Below, one piece after another: positions 36,166-50,272 of a stretch of 64,000 bases of DNA. Origin of the DNA: Litomosoides sigmodontis. Taxonomy: Eukaryota; Nematoda; Chromadorea; Rhabditida; Onchocercidae. Position 1 is the first letter of the stretch. Each line of letters begins with the position of its first letter. The stretch spans positions 6,506,001 through 6,570,000 of the forward strand of contig OY718805.1 of the NCBI GenBank assembly GCA_963070105.1, read 5' to 3'. The translations under genes were made by a program, and so were the position numbers. A model generated the notes under the pieces. It saw only the letters and a list, made by a program, of their open reading frames with translations. It was not told the DNA's origin and did not search any database.

Positions 36166-39100
36166 CTGAATCATTTAAAAGTATAAGTTTTAAAATGAAT
36201 AAGTTTAAACGGAGAAGTGGGGAAACGTTTTTCCCTCACTCTTTTTTATCTGATTTCCGGTATGAGATAGCAACAGAAGGGGAGTTTGGTGCTAATTCCT
36301 CTCTCACTAAACAATCTCTTTAATTTATTCCAATATGAATTTTAATTTAAATTTAAAAAGAATGAGAGAACATGAATTGAATGGCAACCAGCTCATCCCA
36401 ACAATCCTAACAGTAAGTCTTATGTAAAATTTCTGCAATTACATAATAAATAAATTGATTCGCTTTCCTCTTTTATCAAATTTGCAACAGTAAGATTTCC
36501 AACGTTCGGCAAATCGTATTTTTTTACATTAAAAATTTTAAATGTCCACCAGCATCACGCGTACGTACTTGGCGGTGAAGTGGAAATGGTAGCGGTGGAG
36601 ATAAAGGTACAGCAGTTCTATCTATCATTTCCTCTGAACTAATTAGCACCGTTCTCCGGGAGTTTCACAAATCCGTATCAATAATATTGAAGTTATTCCT
36701 TTTGCCGACAATAATTATAATAACAGTAATCACAATGATTTTGCAGTAAGTGAAAGAAATTGAAAGAAACAAGAAAGGGAGAGCGAGAGCGAGAGCGAGA
36801 GAAAGAGAGAGAGAGAGAGAGGGAGCACTTCGAACAATGTAATATTTGCCTGTTGCCTTTTTCCACTTCCATTACGACTAATCTTATTTCAACTTTCTTT
36901 TCTCATTTTGTTTTTCTCTTCTCTCTCTTCGTCTCTCCCTCTCTCTCTCCTCCCTTCAAACCATCTTAACAATTTTTTTCCATTCCAATGAATTGTTACT
37001 GTAATTGTTGCCTGGGGGATAATTGAGTGAGATATGGGCACTTCAACTTCTCTCAAATATATATAACGAACACTCTCCTTCCGTCTCATCCCACCCTTAC
37101 AATCCCACATGACATTGCTCATCTCATCCGTCAAAATTTTAACTCACTAATCTTAGAGCCAATTAACTAAATTTCAATTCGTAAATAGAGCTGCAGCACC
37201 CTAACTGTTCAAACTTCGAGGCGCCAACCCAGCAAGGTGTTGATACAGTGAAATTTTGATCAACGCAGGAATGAATTTTAAATGTTGTAGTTTACGCTAG
37301 CGAAGACAAATTCTATGAAATGATCGGAAAAATCCATAGATTTGAATGAAAAGAGTAGAGGTCAAAGGTTATTTTACAAAGAAACTAAAAATTGCAAGAA
37401 ACGCTGCATACTTCGTTATTTTCCCGTTTAAATGACACACTTGATGTAATTGTGAAAAATAAAAACTTTCATCTTCAATTCGCACTTTATCTTGACAGCT
37501 CCTTTTTTTAGAACAACCAATTTCAAAGATTTTTTTTGCGGGAAAAATGAAATAACAAAAATTTATACAGATGTAAAGTTAGAATAATTATCCACCGAAT
37601 TGTATGCAAGTCGATTAGTGGTGGCTATCGAACAGGGGTTACTCAATTTAAAAACTATTTTTTTCCATAAATTTCATACTAGCAGGATTTGTTGTTGAAA
37701 TTTCTGAAATTTGTTCAAAGTTTAGGTATTTTTGCTAATTATTTACCTTCCATTTTAGCATTTCAACAATTACATTTATTTATTTATTTATTTTTTTTTG
37801 CACGAATGACTTTAAAAATTTTTCTCCTTCTTTATTTCGTTTTCATAATATGAAACTGGCGTAGAATATGTTTGTTAAATCAGACGTTTACGAAATCTCT
37901 CCTATCACTGTTCGTGGGAGTTAAAAAAAGACTGTTCGTTCCATTTGAATCGAAACGATTGCACCACTAATGACGACAGGTCAACAACAAAAAGGATTAA
38001 GTGAAACGTGTAACATCGCAACGTCCGACTGCACTTAGCCATTGCAACAGCAAAATTCGCCGTCATAAACGTCGTCGAGCTGTTGCGATCAGTCACAATA
38101 TTTACTTAAAATTTACAATGTTTGACTAATTTTTTTTATTGTCAAATATTTTTTTTTCTTTGAAGCTTTATTTCTTTCATTCTCTTCCTCTTCCGCTACT
38201 ACAATTCCTTAATTGAATTACTCCTTTACTGCAGTGCTGCTAGCAGGCAACGGACGAGGAAGTCGGTTCGGTTGTGAGAGAGTATTTAGCACAGTGTCTT
38301 AACGTCATCACAACATCCATCTATCGTGATTTTCGTAGCAATCGGAAATAATTCTTAATAGTCTAAATGGTTTTTCCGGAATTGTAACAAATTTCCGTTC
38401 GTTTGCGTTTTCCGTTTGTTACTGTTACAGTGAATGGTAGGAAATGTAACTAACCAAAAAGTGAATAATGTTTTTTGAAGGAAAAAATAGTTATTGCAAG
38501 GAAAGCCTCATCGTCAGTTTGGGTCATTGGAATGGATAGTTGTTAACCTTTGGCGGTGTTGTAATTAATTATTCAATCGGTCTGCTTATACTGCCATAGT
38601 TCAGTTCACTGTGTAGTTCAAGCGATTCACTTTTACGACCTCTCCTACTACCTGTTGATGCCGAAGGACAGCGATGACAACATGGACATCAATCACATCT
38701 CCTCCTCTTTACATCTTTGCTGAAGGAGCAGCACCAGCATTTTTCTAACTGGTAAATTAATTACTTTAATTAATGCTTTTTTTCCTCAAATATAATTAAT
38801 ATCACATCGTACCGATTGCAACATTGCCAAACATCTCCACCATTGAATGGAAGAAATATTAAAATGAAAAATGAATTGAAACGAAGTATTTGCTGTTTTA
38901 TTTCATAAATTAGCAGTTTTTAATAATTAAATTTGAAATTATTTTTGTGCTATTAAATTGCAAATGTCGTTTTGCTTTTGTTTTCATCGTTTTTTTTATT
39001 TTTAACTTATAAGTAATAAAATTAGCAATGGGAGGGGAGGAAGTGACGGTCAGCTCAATTTTTGAAATTCATTTTCAAACAATTATTATCATTAGGGATA

Positions 39101-41305
39101 AATGAAAATGAATGCATAGTTATCATTTTCTAAGGCATTCCCCCTGCTGTGAGAGATTTCAGGCTTTAGTTGTGAGAGAAGAGAGAATGAATGAATGAAT
39201 GAATGGCGTCGGAGAGAGAATTCTCGTTCCATTCACGACAACAGCGCTTCATCGACTCACTCACTCAACTAAGCCCTCTTCCTTCCTCCTCACACCTCCC
39301 GTCCTCCTCCCTTTCTCTCCCTCTCTTTCTTTCCCTTTCCCTTTTCGTTTCCCTCCCTCCTATACTTCTCAGCTTGAATGCTAATTAAATCGAATGAAAT
39401 TTGAATAGTATTTGTGAAACAAATGCAAATTTTCCTTAATTTTTCCTTAACAAAAAAGATAATTTATAAGAAGTAATTTTTAGCAAAGAAGAAAACAGCA
39501 TAAGTGAACTTTGGATCAGTCAATTTTTCTCTCTTTCCGAAAGGCTCTTTTTTTCCATCGAAGAAAGAAGAAAAAATCTTCCGTCTTTTTTTTCTTTAAT
39601 TTCTCATCAATCACACGGAAGGAAATTTTATTGATTTTTTTTGCAAAAATGCCATAAATATTATTTATTGGTGGCGATATATTGTGATGAAAACGAATGA
39701 ATAGAATATAAAAGATTGGAAAGAGACGGTTTAGAGAGATAGAGGGAGAGAAAAAGGGAGGGAGAGAGAGAGAATATCGCATTTCGAGTATTTGTTCTTT
39801 TAGTGAAGAGGTTTAAAGGTAAACTTGTGGCAAATAAACAGAAAAAGATTCCTGTTCAATTAGAAAAGTAGTAATTTAGCGTTGAATTTCAATTAAAAAA
39901 GCAAAAAAAAGCCGCATATTAGCAGCAATGTCAAAAGGTCAGCTGAAGGTCACTGTCACTTACCAATGTAAGTGACTAACAGAAATATTTTATTTTTTAC
40001 AAAATTCAACAAATAATTTTTAGAAGGAATGAGAAAAGAAAGATATGATGATAAAAAGCAGTTGACCTTCTTCTATCATTAAAAGTTCTGTTCCCTTCTT
40101 CTTCTCTTCCTGTTCTCTATTCAAACAGGTTTTTTTCTCTGCCTTCCTCCCATTTAACATTAGTTGTTTACTCTTTACGTCTAGAAATTAGTTTAATTAT
40201 TACTTAAATTACCTTTTCCTCCATACTCTCCTCTTATTTTACCTTCTTTTCTTTGCACTGATAATTCCAATGAATCAAAAGTGAAATTTCTAAACGTAAA
40301 GGTTTTACTGCTTCCATCGACTGAAATTGCTCTCTTCCGCCGCCGTTGCCTCAAATGGATTCGGACAGGTAAATCCCACCTTTCGGTCATTTCTGAATAT
40401 ATTTCATTTCGACAACCATTTGTGGAAGTTTAGTTTTCTGATCGCAAACCCTCTGATTTACGATGATTGCTAAATGTTTAGCGAACAGAAATGAATGAAT
40501 GAGTGAATGTAAGACGGAAAAGGGAGATAGACTTTCGTTTTACGAGAGAGGAAGGGAAGAACACATGCTGGAAATAGTACCTGTGATGTAGAGGAGCAGG
40601 GAAAGAAAAAAATTATTAGTATCGATCATACAGGTGCTTGCAAAATGACAATAATTTAAATTAAACTTTTAGTTTGCATAATAAGAGAGGGGAGAAAGCA
40701 GGGATGCTGAACATAGTGTTTGGGATGTGGAGGAAGAGCGAGTGAGAAGATATAAGAACAAAGGTAATCATTTATTTTGGTATCATTTTTGCTTATTTAA
40801 ATATTCCCACCGTGAAGGTAGCAATTTCGTTCTTTTTCTCCTACAGTTTAACCACTGTTTTATTCGACATTTTATTTATTGCTTCGTTTGTATGTTTGTA
40901 AAGGCAAAGAGGTAGAGAGGAATGAGAGAGAGGGAGAGGGAGAGAGAGATTGAAGGCATTAATAATAGCAGTGATTTGTAGATAAATAATTAAGCTAATA
41001 ATGGCTGACTGCATATTATGACACTTCAGTAATCCAATTGACGACACCTTTTTTTCTTTTTTTCTCTTTCTCTCTCTCGCTGTCTCTCTTCGATGCTACT
41101 TGATCGTTTAAGTTCAGGAAGAGAATTTCGAAGTTCCCGAATTCAATACTTTGCTTGTTCCAGTTGTTGTTATTGGTGATGGCGCATCATCAAAGTGCAT
41201 AATCTTTGAGGGAAGAGGAGGAAGACGGGGGAGGTGCAGTGGACAAAACTGAAAATAGAAAGAGCAGTGGTAAGGTGGTAAGAAAGAAGGACGAAATTGA
41301 GGGAT

Positions 41306-41370
41306 GGAGAGAGAGAGGAAGAGAGAGAAGGAGAGAGAGGGAGGAAGGGAGGGAAGGAGAGGAAAGGAAA
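41306..41370 (+). repeat. 65-base pure purine tract (GA-rich)
   Basis: Only A and G occur from 41306 to 41370 on the plus strand, a mixture of GAGAGA, GGAA and GGGA pieces. It is one of about twenty homopurine/homopyrimidine tracts in the gene-free region. Confidence 0.9.
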
Positions 41371-42875
41371 TGACAATTTTTGACGGAAAACACGGAAGGA
41401 ATAGTTAGGTCTGTTGGTGATGAGACGGAGGATGAAGTGAAGAGGTAAAATTGTTAATTGTTGCCCCACCAATTCTCACTTCTTCCTGGGATGTACAGTT
41501 TGAATTAAATATCGCTAGTGTTCCACTTCTTCTATTTTGCTTTCAAATTTTTACCGCAATTATTTACTTGTTTATTGCAACGCGCTCACGCGCCTTCTCA
41601 CCTAATGCTTTGTAAAGTGAGCAGAGAGGCTCACTATTACTTCCTGAACATTCCTCTCTTTTTAAAACTCTTTGAAAAATTCAATACCAAGTTGTACTTC
41701 CTTTTTAGAATAGTAAAAATCAATAAGCGAAATTTTACGAAATTATGGAGAAGCAAGCGATTAACAGTTTATTTTTGAGACACTGAATGTGACGCACTTG
41801 TTCGGCAGTAGCAGCTTTCCTCCATTTGTGTAGTTGCAACTGACCGGTGCGCCTTTTCTTCCTCCCCTCCTACCTGCTCATACATATCAGATTTTGTTGA
41901 GTGGAGTTGAATGAACTTCACGAGTGTCATCATACCTCGAAATTTAAATTTAATCTTTTTATTTATTTATTGGTTCAGTTGTAAATTTTGCTATTGAATT
42001 TGTATGCAATGATGAATGGATGTTAGAGTTAGTTGACAATTTCTTTTTCTTTCTTCTTCGATAATATTATTGTTTGTCCTAATTATCATTGACGCAGCGA
42101 TAATTAAGATAATAAGAAAGCAGTAATTGTCGGCAATCGTTAGTAGTAGCATAAAATTTCAGGAGGAGAAATGAGGTAACATATGGTGCGAAGCTACGAT
42201 AATTTCATTTTACATCAAAAAATTCAATTATTTTATGCATTTAATCGTATAATTCCTTTTTATTGGAAAACATCGACGTAAATAGCAAGTTATTAGTTCA
42301 TTGAATTACTGTTAAACTTCCAATCTTTCATCCGAGCTGTAATGATCAGCCATGTATTGAAGAATTTTTACTGGTAATTTAATAAAACGCTAAGAGTATG
42401 GTGGATGTGATGTTTGGGTCCGTTATCAGTTGATTATCTTAGCAGTAGTTGCATAACTGCTCAATTCACTCGTCTATGAAATGATTGCAATTAAGTTTCT
42501 ATAATTAATTTCAGTAGAGAAAAGTACTTCTACGTGCCTTGTCATTGTAATTTAATTAATAATAATTTAAAATTAGCGAGAAAAAGTGGAAATATAACAG
42601 GAAAGAAGAGAGGGAGGGGAGCTTGGAATGTCTTCGTCACCCACACAGTTTGTTGCCTCTTGTCGCTTCTGCGATTAATTTTTGCTAACTGTCGCAGCGC
42701 TTGTTTGTTAATTGTTGCCATTTCATTTCATTTCATTTCAGCAATTATTCCTATGATTATTACAATTACTGTTGTTACACATCAATTATTCGGTACATAT
42801 TAATTAATTAACTAATCAATGATGGTATATGGTATCTTTTATTTGTTGTTTCTTATAAACGTGTGTCATCTTGTC

Positions 42876-42901
42876 ATTATTACAATTATAATTGTAATAA
42901 T
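42876..42901. repeat. 26-bp perfect palindrome
   Basis: Self-complementary without a spacer; the left half reads ATTATTACAATTA. It lies 23 bases left of a second, longer palindrome. Confidence 0.9.
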
Positions 42902-42924
42902 AACAATAATAGTGATTAATAATA

Positions 42925-42966
42925 ATACAGACACAGACACACATATATGTGTGTCTGTGTCTGTAT
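42925..42966. repeat. 42-bp perfect palindrome
   Basis: The left half, ATACAGACACAGACACACATA... (21 bases), is followed immediately by its exact reverse complement, with the centre at 42945/42946. A (TG)n run (42970-42992) follows. Confidence 0.93.
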
Positions 42967-42992
42967 GTATGTGTGTGTGTGTGTGTGTGTGT

Positions 42993-45576
42993 TGCAATTC
43001 CTTCTGCCATTGTTTCTTTTCACATTGCGCCATCGCAATGTACAACAAACGATGGCTTTGTTGTTTGTAAGATGGAGGAAAACACTTTTGAGCTGTTCTA
43101 TAGTTAAATAAATAAATTTAATATTAAGCAGTGAAAATTAATTTTTCAATGAAAGAACGAACTTAATACTTTTCTCTAACAGTCAGGAAAATCTCTTGCT
43201 AACTGAAAGTTTGCAATATTTTCCAGTTCTCACTAACATGAAGATTTTGTATTGTATAATTGATTAAATTTGCAGTAATTTTTCCTTCCATTCAATACTT
43301 CAATTTTAACAACTGAGAACGACTTGATTGTTTGGATGGAATTTTCTCGCTGAGTATCAAAATATCAATTTCTCATCAGTAACTATAATTGCATAAATGA
43401 ATATTATCGATAAATTTGGGATGGGCGAAGTGGAAAAGGGAAGGAAGGAAGGAAGGAATGGGCGCAGTTGGAAGCGCGTAGGAATGAGACGTTAAATTAT
43501 CGATCAGCGAAATTTATTTATAATATTCACGAAATCAATGTTCACTTCATTGATTTCTGAACATTCAATGTTCAACGTCGAAATTGTTAAGATGCAAAGA
43601 ACGTGGCTCTTATCACTCTTATCACTGCTCCACCCATCCCACACCTCCCAGTGCACTGTCAGGAGGCTTCCTCTCTTAGCGACCTCTCCGAGGTGCAAGG
43701 AGGATGCGTAACTGAGTCAGTGTGTGCATTTAATGCAAATTTTACAGTCCTTCCCAGATGTCACCCACCACCCTCCTCTTCCAGCTTCTCGCAACTGTCG
43801 TATTTTATCGTTGCATAATCAAGTCATTTATAACAGCAGCGATAGGTGATAGGTGTGATTGTGATTGTTACTGTGCCATTCTGACATTAAATCAAATGAA
43901 TGAGTCATTTCTGCGGGAATTTGCCCTTATCAGTGTTGTCGCACTCCATCTCTTATCATCCCTCTTTTTTCCTCTCTTTCTTTGATTAAAATGTCAGAAT
44001 GGGATGAATGAAATGATAGTACGAGAACTGGGGGAATAAATAATATGAGTATGTTCGCCACCCACCTGTCCACTCTTATTAGTTATCAGAATTGATCTGT
44101 TTCGATAGCACTAATTTAATTTATGACATTGATAAGATGGTGCTCACATTTCTTTCCAAACTACAATTTATTTTGCTTATTTATTAATTCATCGCAAAAT
44201 CTGATTTTGCTCTATCAGTTTTATCTTTCTTCATGATAACGATATCATTGATGGTTAATTTTGTTCATAATTTAATTGTTTCAATTTAATAGTGTAAGAC
44301 GAAAAGCGACACTGTTGTGTAAACAGTCGAAAAATGAGGTGAAATTTCGAAGACGGAGAGAGAGAGAGGGAGAGAAGAGGGGGTTTGGCAAGATTGATGA
44401 TAGATATAGCAATAAAACTAGTAATAACTATTTATGCTATGTTTCGATTGGTACAAATTGGATGGTCGATGAATTCTTCTGTCACATTTCAATTTAAATT
44501 CCCTCTTTCTACGTTTTTTGTTGCCATCTGAGATAACAAATGATCCGATGAAATGAAAATGCTCAGAAGAAAATTTTCCTTCTCAAAATCGCATATCGCA
44601 TTGTAACTGAAATTGAAATCGTTAAATAGTTCTGTAATTAGTCATTTAAGGGAACTTCTTGAATATAAGGCATGGTTAAAGATAAAAACGTATTACGCTG
44701 GCCTAAAAGTCATTTTATTTTCAAATGAAATATTAGAAGTTATTTCATCCTCACAGTAATTATCAATCGGAAAACTGTTTTGCTAGTTGTCGCAGGCAAG
44801 GGGCTGGCTAATTTCAGGTGCGACAAACAGTGCTTCTCGTGTTGAAGAACGTGTTGCGAGTGTCCTTTTTCCATTATCGATCGCAGTCGTTAACGACAAT
44901 TGCGCAACGCTGAATGATTCGCACGACTTTCATCGCATTGCTTTATTTGTAAGTTCCTTTATCAATTATCATTTTTTTTTCGAATAATTACCAACTTATC
45001 CACCACATTCTCTTCACCTCTACCGTACTATCCTTCATTACTTACTTATTAAGCACACTCGTATGGAATATGTCTGGTTTTTTCTCTCCTCCTCTCTCTT
45101 TTTCTCTTCAAATAATTAACTACCTTTTGCTCTAATTGATACACCTGAAAGGGAAAGAGTAAGTACTCGAGAGAGAGAGAGAGAGAGAGAGACGGTGAAG
45201 TATTTACAAGTAAATAAGTATGTGTATGAAACACAATTAAGTTTAAATGTTACACTTTCACTCTCTACATTCGTTGTAAGGAGAATTTTCATTTTAACAC
45301 ATTTAAATCGAAATTTGTTATTTTGAATTTATCGATTTAGCTATAATTTTTTTTAAAAAGAAGCAAATGATTTAAATGTTCAGTTGAAGGTGAATGCCTT
45401 CCTTTGTGCCACTCATTTATTTCTTTTTTTGTAACTGACTTTTTAAAGATAATTTTCCATCCTTCCAACTGATTTATTCATATGTGCATCGTACGACGCT
45501 CACTTTCCCATGGATTTCATTGGTGCGGGAAATTTAGGCTTAAGGAAGGACAGGATGAGTGCTTTGAAAGTTCGGT

Positions 45577-45620
<44 letters not shown>

Positions 45621-46028
45621 AATGTACAAGCCTAAATACACAGACACATACATACACAGATAGACAGACGGACAGACACACACACACATACGGATAGATA
45701 GACATTTAATGATAGCATAGAAATTGTTTGAAAAGTTGTTAAAGAATTTAATGAATTGTTGACAGTTAACTGCTAATTTTGGTAGAAATTCTGTAGTTAT
45801 TTATTAGCAGAAACCAATTATTTCATTCAGACATTTTCCGCCACATTTAAAGAGGATGCGCCACTGCTCACTACTATCGTTGTTATTGCAAGGCGGAAAT
45901 TTGCATCGATTTAATGCTCTTTTATTAATTTAAAATTTGAATTCATTTAGGGAAAGTTATTTTCACTTCCTGTTTCTCCGTCCATAGCGTCAGCAATCAG
46001 TCATTTTGTAGGTGTTGGAGGTATGTGA
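42993..46028. other. Gene-free stretch, part 3
   Basis: No gene is supported. It includes a (GGAA)n run at 43441, GA tracts at 44358 and 45170 and (TG)n at 45580-45617. The segment 43600-43790 is GC-richer, but its frame has no splice or family support. Confidence 0.55.
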
Positions 46029-46259
<231 letters not shown>

Positions 46260-46451
46260 TAGTTATTGTTGTATATTTTGTGGTCGTTCATATATTGTGA
46301 CCGACAAAAAGCAAAGTGAAGAGTTGTTCTGACCTTAGCCTGTTACAGCAACAAATAGCCACTTGAATCAACTACTTTTACGTATTGTTTCTCCTTCCCG
46401 CTGTATCCTTATTGAGAAGGGGATAATGTAAAGATGGGGACGAGGAAGGGA

Positions 46452-46597
<146 letters not shown>

Positions 46598-48454
46598 CAG
46601 GAAGTTGGTGGCATAGTGAGGTGACGATTTAGATGACCTCTTTGAAAACGGCTTCATCATCCCAATCGTGGCAGCTAAAAAAGACAGAGCGGACGGTACA
46701 ACCAAAGACTTCTCATCAATCACTAAAGGTGACAGATGAGAGAGAGGAGGAGAGGGTAGAGACGAAATGTATACTTTTCTTGCAAATTTCAACTTCATTT
46801 TTAAAAACTCACTTTTCAACCTAACGTAGGTTGTTTTTGAAATGAACTGACAGTCCGTGTTCTAAGTGTCAGAAGGGTCACAAACTAACTGATCTACACC
46901 AACTGACCTAGGAGAGGAGGAAGAAAGATCACTGAAAGCTGTTTTGTCCAAAAATTGTTCATTTGAAGTTTTCTATAAATTCCGCACTTTTTAAGAGAAT
47001 TAAAAGTTGTACCGCGTGGGGGAAGAAAAAGAATGAGAATATGGGGTTGAAATTTAAGATATTTTTTCTGTTAAAAATAATAAATGAACGAATTTTGTTA
47101 TTTATTCATTTCTCTATTCCCCTTTGCTTCCACTGTCGCAGGTCGATTTGTTTGTTCATTAACAAGAAAAATGACAAAAAAGGAAAGGAGAAATCACATG
47201 ATTGATCATATGTCTTAATAATTTGAGATAACTACACACATTTATAAATGAAATTAATTCACCTCACTTATCGATCGATTATCACCTTTGATGTATTGGA
47301 CAGGTCAACCTGTTCATGACCGCTATTTCGCTCACATCTTCCGTCCTCTGTGCTTACCAATAATGAATGATGCATACGTCGTGCTTCCCTGGTCATCTCA
47401 TCTCCGTACACATTGATGCATTTACATGTTCTGTTTTCAGTGAGAACTTCACTGCTAGAAAGTGTTTATTTTAAAAAATTCATTAGTCGTATGACCTTTG
47501 CATTGCAGTTTACATCCGTTTTAATACTTTTTTATTCCTTCAAAAATCGCAGTTGCTGTTACTATGAGAATTACTATCATTATCATAATTATTATCATTA
47601 TTAATATCGTTATCATTATCGTTATTATGTTGCAAACTAGTTAGCCTTCTTTATCTTTTTAATATCTCTTTCGCTCTCTTCCTCTCCCTCCCTCTTTCTC
47701 TCCATTCTGTTTTCTCTTTCGCTTATCTGATTTCATCTCACCGATTAATCCTTTATGCAAATAGAAATGCCCGCTGTGACGGAGAGATTCATTTTATCCT
47801 TTCCACTAAACCACTATGAAATGAATTTTACGTTCTTGTGTCCCTTCACCCTTTATCCCATCTACTAGACGCAGCAAACATATTTCCTTTTAAAATAGTG
47901 GTGAAGTAGAGAGAGAGAGAGAGGGGAAAGAGTAGGAGCGAGAGAGATCACTTAACCATTTTGTGTACACGAAATGACAAAAGAAAATATGTTATCTGTT
48001 GTAGTTTTGATGTTTTTACTTATAATATCAGTTTAATTTCCGTTAATTAATTTAATAATTTCCAGTTATAATTTTTCACTGAACTATTATTGCATGTTTG
48101 AGAGATTTTTTTTTATAAAATTTTAAGATTGTGTCATTTTATTCTACCCGTCGCTGATTGATGGAATCAATTAAATAATTATGTTTTGCATTTCTTTCGA
48201 ATAGAATTTCTCATTTTTCGGTTTTACTTAAATAATGCTTTACTGATAAGCGTAGATGATAGTTCGTTAGCAGTTGCATTAACTCTCACAGAAATTATTG
48301 CTTTACGTGTGGAAGTTTAAATGGGGTAACGACTGGAAGTCTCATTTTCAAGCAATATAAATGAGCCTCGTGGTGCTATCCATTTCCATTCTTCCCGAGA
48401 TCGTACCCACTACTACGTGGATAATACTTGTCGGTGACTGTTTCTGATTATGTA

Positions 48455-48455
<1 letters not shown>

Positions 48456-48494
<39 letters not shown>

Positions 48495-48583
48495 CCTTAA
48501 AGCACTTCTTCAATAACATGCGTAGGAGAGCGGATATCGCGTGTGTGCCACTGTTTGTTCATTTCTTCTACTACGTGTGTGTA

Positions 48584-48616
<33 letters not shown>

Positions 48617-48690
48617 GTGTATGTGTGTGTATGTATATGTGTACGTGTGTGTATATATGTATGTGTGTGTATGTGTGTGTGTGTGTGTGT
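48456..48690. repeat. (CA)n at 48456-48493 facing (TG)n at 48575-48690
   Basis: A 38-base CA run is followed 80 bases later by a 116-base TG/TATG composite. Together they can form a long imperfect hairpin and create a false 90-codon frame. Confidence 0.92.
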
Positions 48691-49330
48691 ATTTGAGTAG
48701 TTGCGTTGGAGTAGTTTTACGGCATTTGCCGCGATGGCTTTTATTCCTTTAAACCACCGCCTTGTCGTCCCCGTCCATTTTCATTCGGTTTAGACTGCAC
48801 ACCGTCAGAAGGAATTCACCATTATTATTCCTACAGAAAGAACAGTTATCCTTGCAATCATTATTTCCCTCTCTTATCCTCAACCATCCCTTCCTCGTTA
48901 TCACTTAGCACAGATATCACTGTCAGTAAATGTCCTTATCACTTACTTCTATCATTTTTCCAGTTATAAAATCTAATCGTGACTTGTTATTGCTAATTTA
49001 GTATTCCTTTTTTGACGAAAAAAATTGACAAATAGAAGAGAGTTGTCATTAATGATAAGTTAAACATATCGCCAACCGAGTGTATCTTCCTTCCGTGCAG
49101 TAAATGACGAATATTCTTTGCCGTCGAGGAGACAATTCCCATTTTCATTCCAACCGCGAGCCTTCTGTCCTAATTAATATCATCTTAGTTATGCTTCGCT
49201 TTTCACTGCTTTATCATTTAAAAATAACCCATTGAAAATTAAGTGTGTGACTAAAACGTTGCGTAATTTTTTCGATAATTCAAAACTTCTCATTTCACAG
49301 TTTCAGTTTCAGTGAGTGAGCGTTGCGTGA

Positions 49331-49383
49331 TGACGTCGTAACGAGTGAATCGTTGCTCACTTGTGGCTGTAAAGACAAGTGAG
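49331..49383. promoter_or_regulatory. CRE-like site plus 9-bp hairpin in a GC-richer patch
   Basis: TGACGTCG at 49331 is followed by an inverted repeat, CTCACTTGT (49356) and ACAAGTGAG (49375), with a ten-base loop. A perfect TGACGTCA lies at 49585. The local GC content is above the surroundings. A regulatory role is inferred from motifs only. Confidence 0.3.
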
Positions 49384-50232
49384 TTGAGCGGGTAGTGTGA
49401 CCGTTCCGTTCCGCTAATGATAGTTGACATGAGGCTACTCGAAGATCACAACCTCATTACATTATTAAATGCACTCATTGCTACCACTCTGATCGATCCT
49501 GTAAAAACACTGATAATTCACGCATCGAAGAAGACATTTAGAGTTATTAACAGGTGGCGGATTCCTAAGATGGGAAGAAGATAATGACGTCAGTTGATGG
49601 ATGTTGCAGGAGATGGTCGTCGCTTCTTCCCTTTTAACTGTAATATAATAGGAATTGAAATAACGGAATACCGAAAAGATGTGAAAGTGAACAAAAGAGA
49701 GTTGAATGTTACAGTATAATTTGTTATAAATTTGAACACATTGACCACTTGCATCTTCTTTTTATTTCAGTTCTCATTACACACATACACAGACACACAC
49801 ACATACATAGTCATTCAAACGTAGAGAAGATAGAGAGAGAGAGAGAGAAAGAGGGAGAGAGAGACAGGCAAGTTTACGTTAATCGACCAACAAACAAACG
49901 TTTAGAAAAAGAGGAAGAAATTTTTGTTTAATGTAATGTGAAATGTGTGTCAGAAGGGTAGAATGAAATGTCAGATCAGTCTTAATTCCTAAAATTCTAT
50001 TATTGTTAATTAAAGGGGAAATGATCGACAAGGAAATAATCGATTCCTTCAATTTTAACAATTATTGATCGCCGTTTCTTTACAACACACCTTTTAATGC
50101 TTTTGATCGTTTGCTGAAAGTGCAACGTCACAAAAATGTCAGATAAAAAGAATCATTTAATTTCTATTTTTTTTTAGCAAATCACTGCTTCCTTCGCTAC
50201 GTACGTCTTTTGATTAAAATAAAAACAGAAAT

Positions 50233-50236
<4 letters not shown>

Positions 50237-50268
<32 letters not shown>
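50237..50268 (-). repeat. (CT)n microsatellite
   Basis: About 30 bases of CT repeat on the plus strand, GA on the minus strand. Confidence 0.9.

Positions 50269-50272
<4 letters not shown>

Larger units (their letters stand above)
30285..42875. other. Gene-free stretch, part 2
   Basis: No gene is supported. The segment holds the octamer repeat at 30.7 kb, (TG)n at 31991, many GA/CT tracts, a (GAAT)5 run at 39186 and an 11-base C run near 34698. Frames of 60-100 codons here are nearly all driven by CT or GA tracts. Confidence 0.6.
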
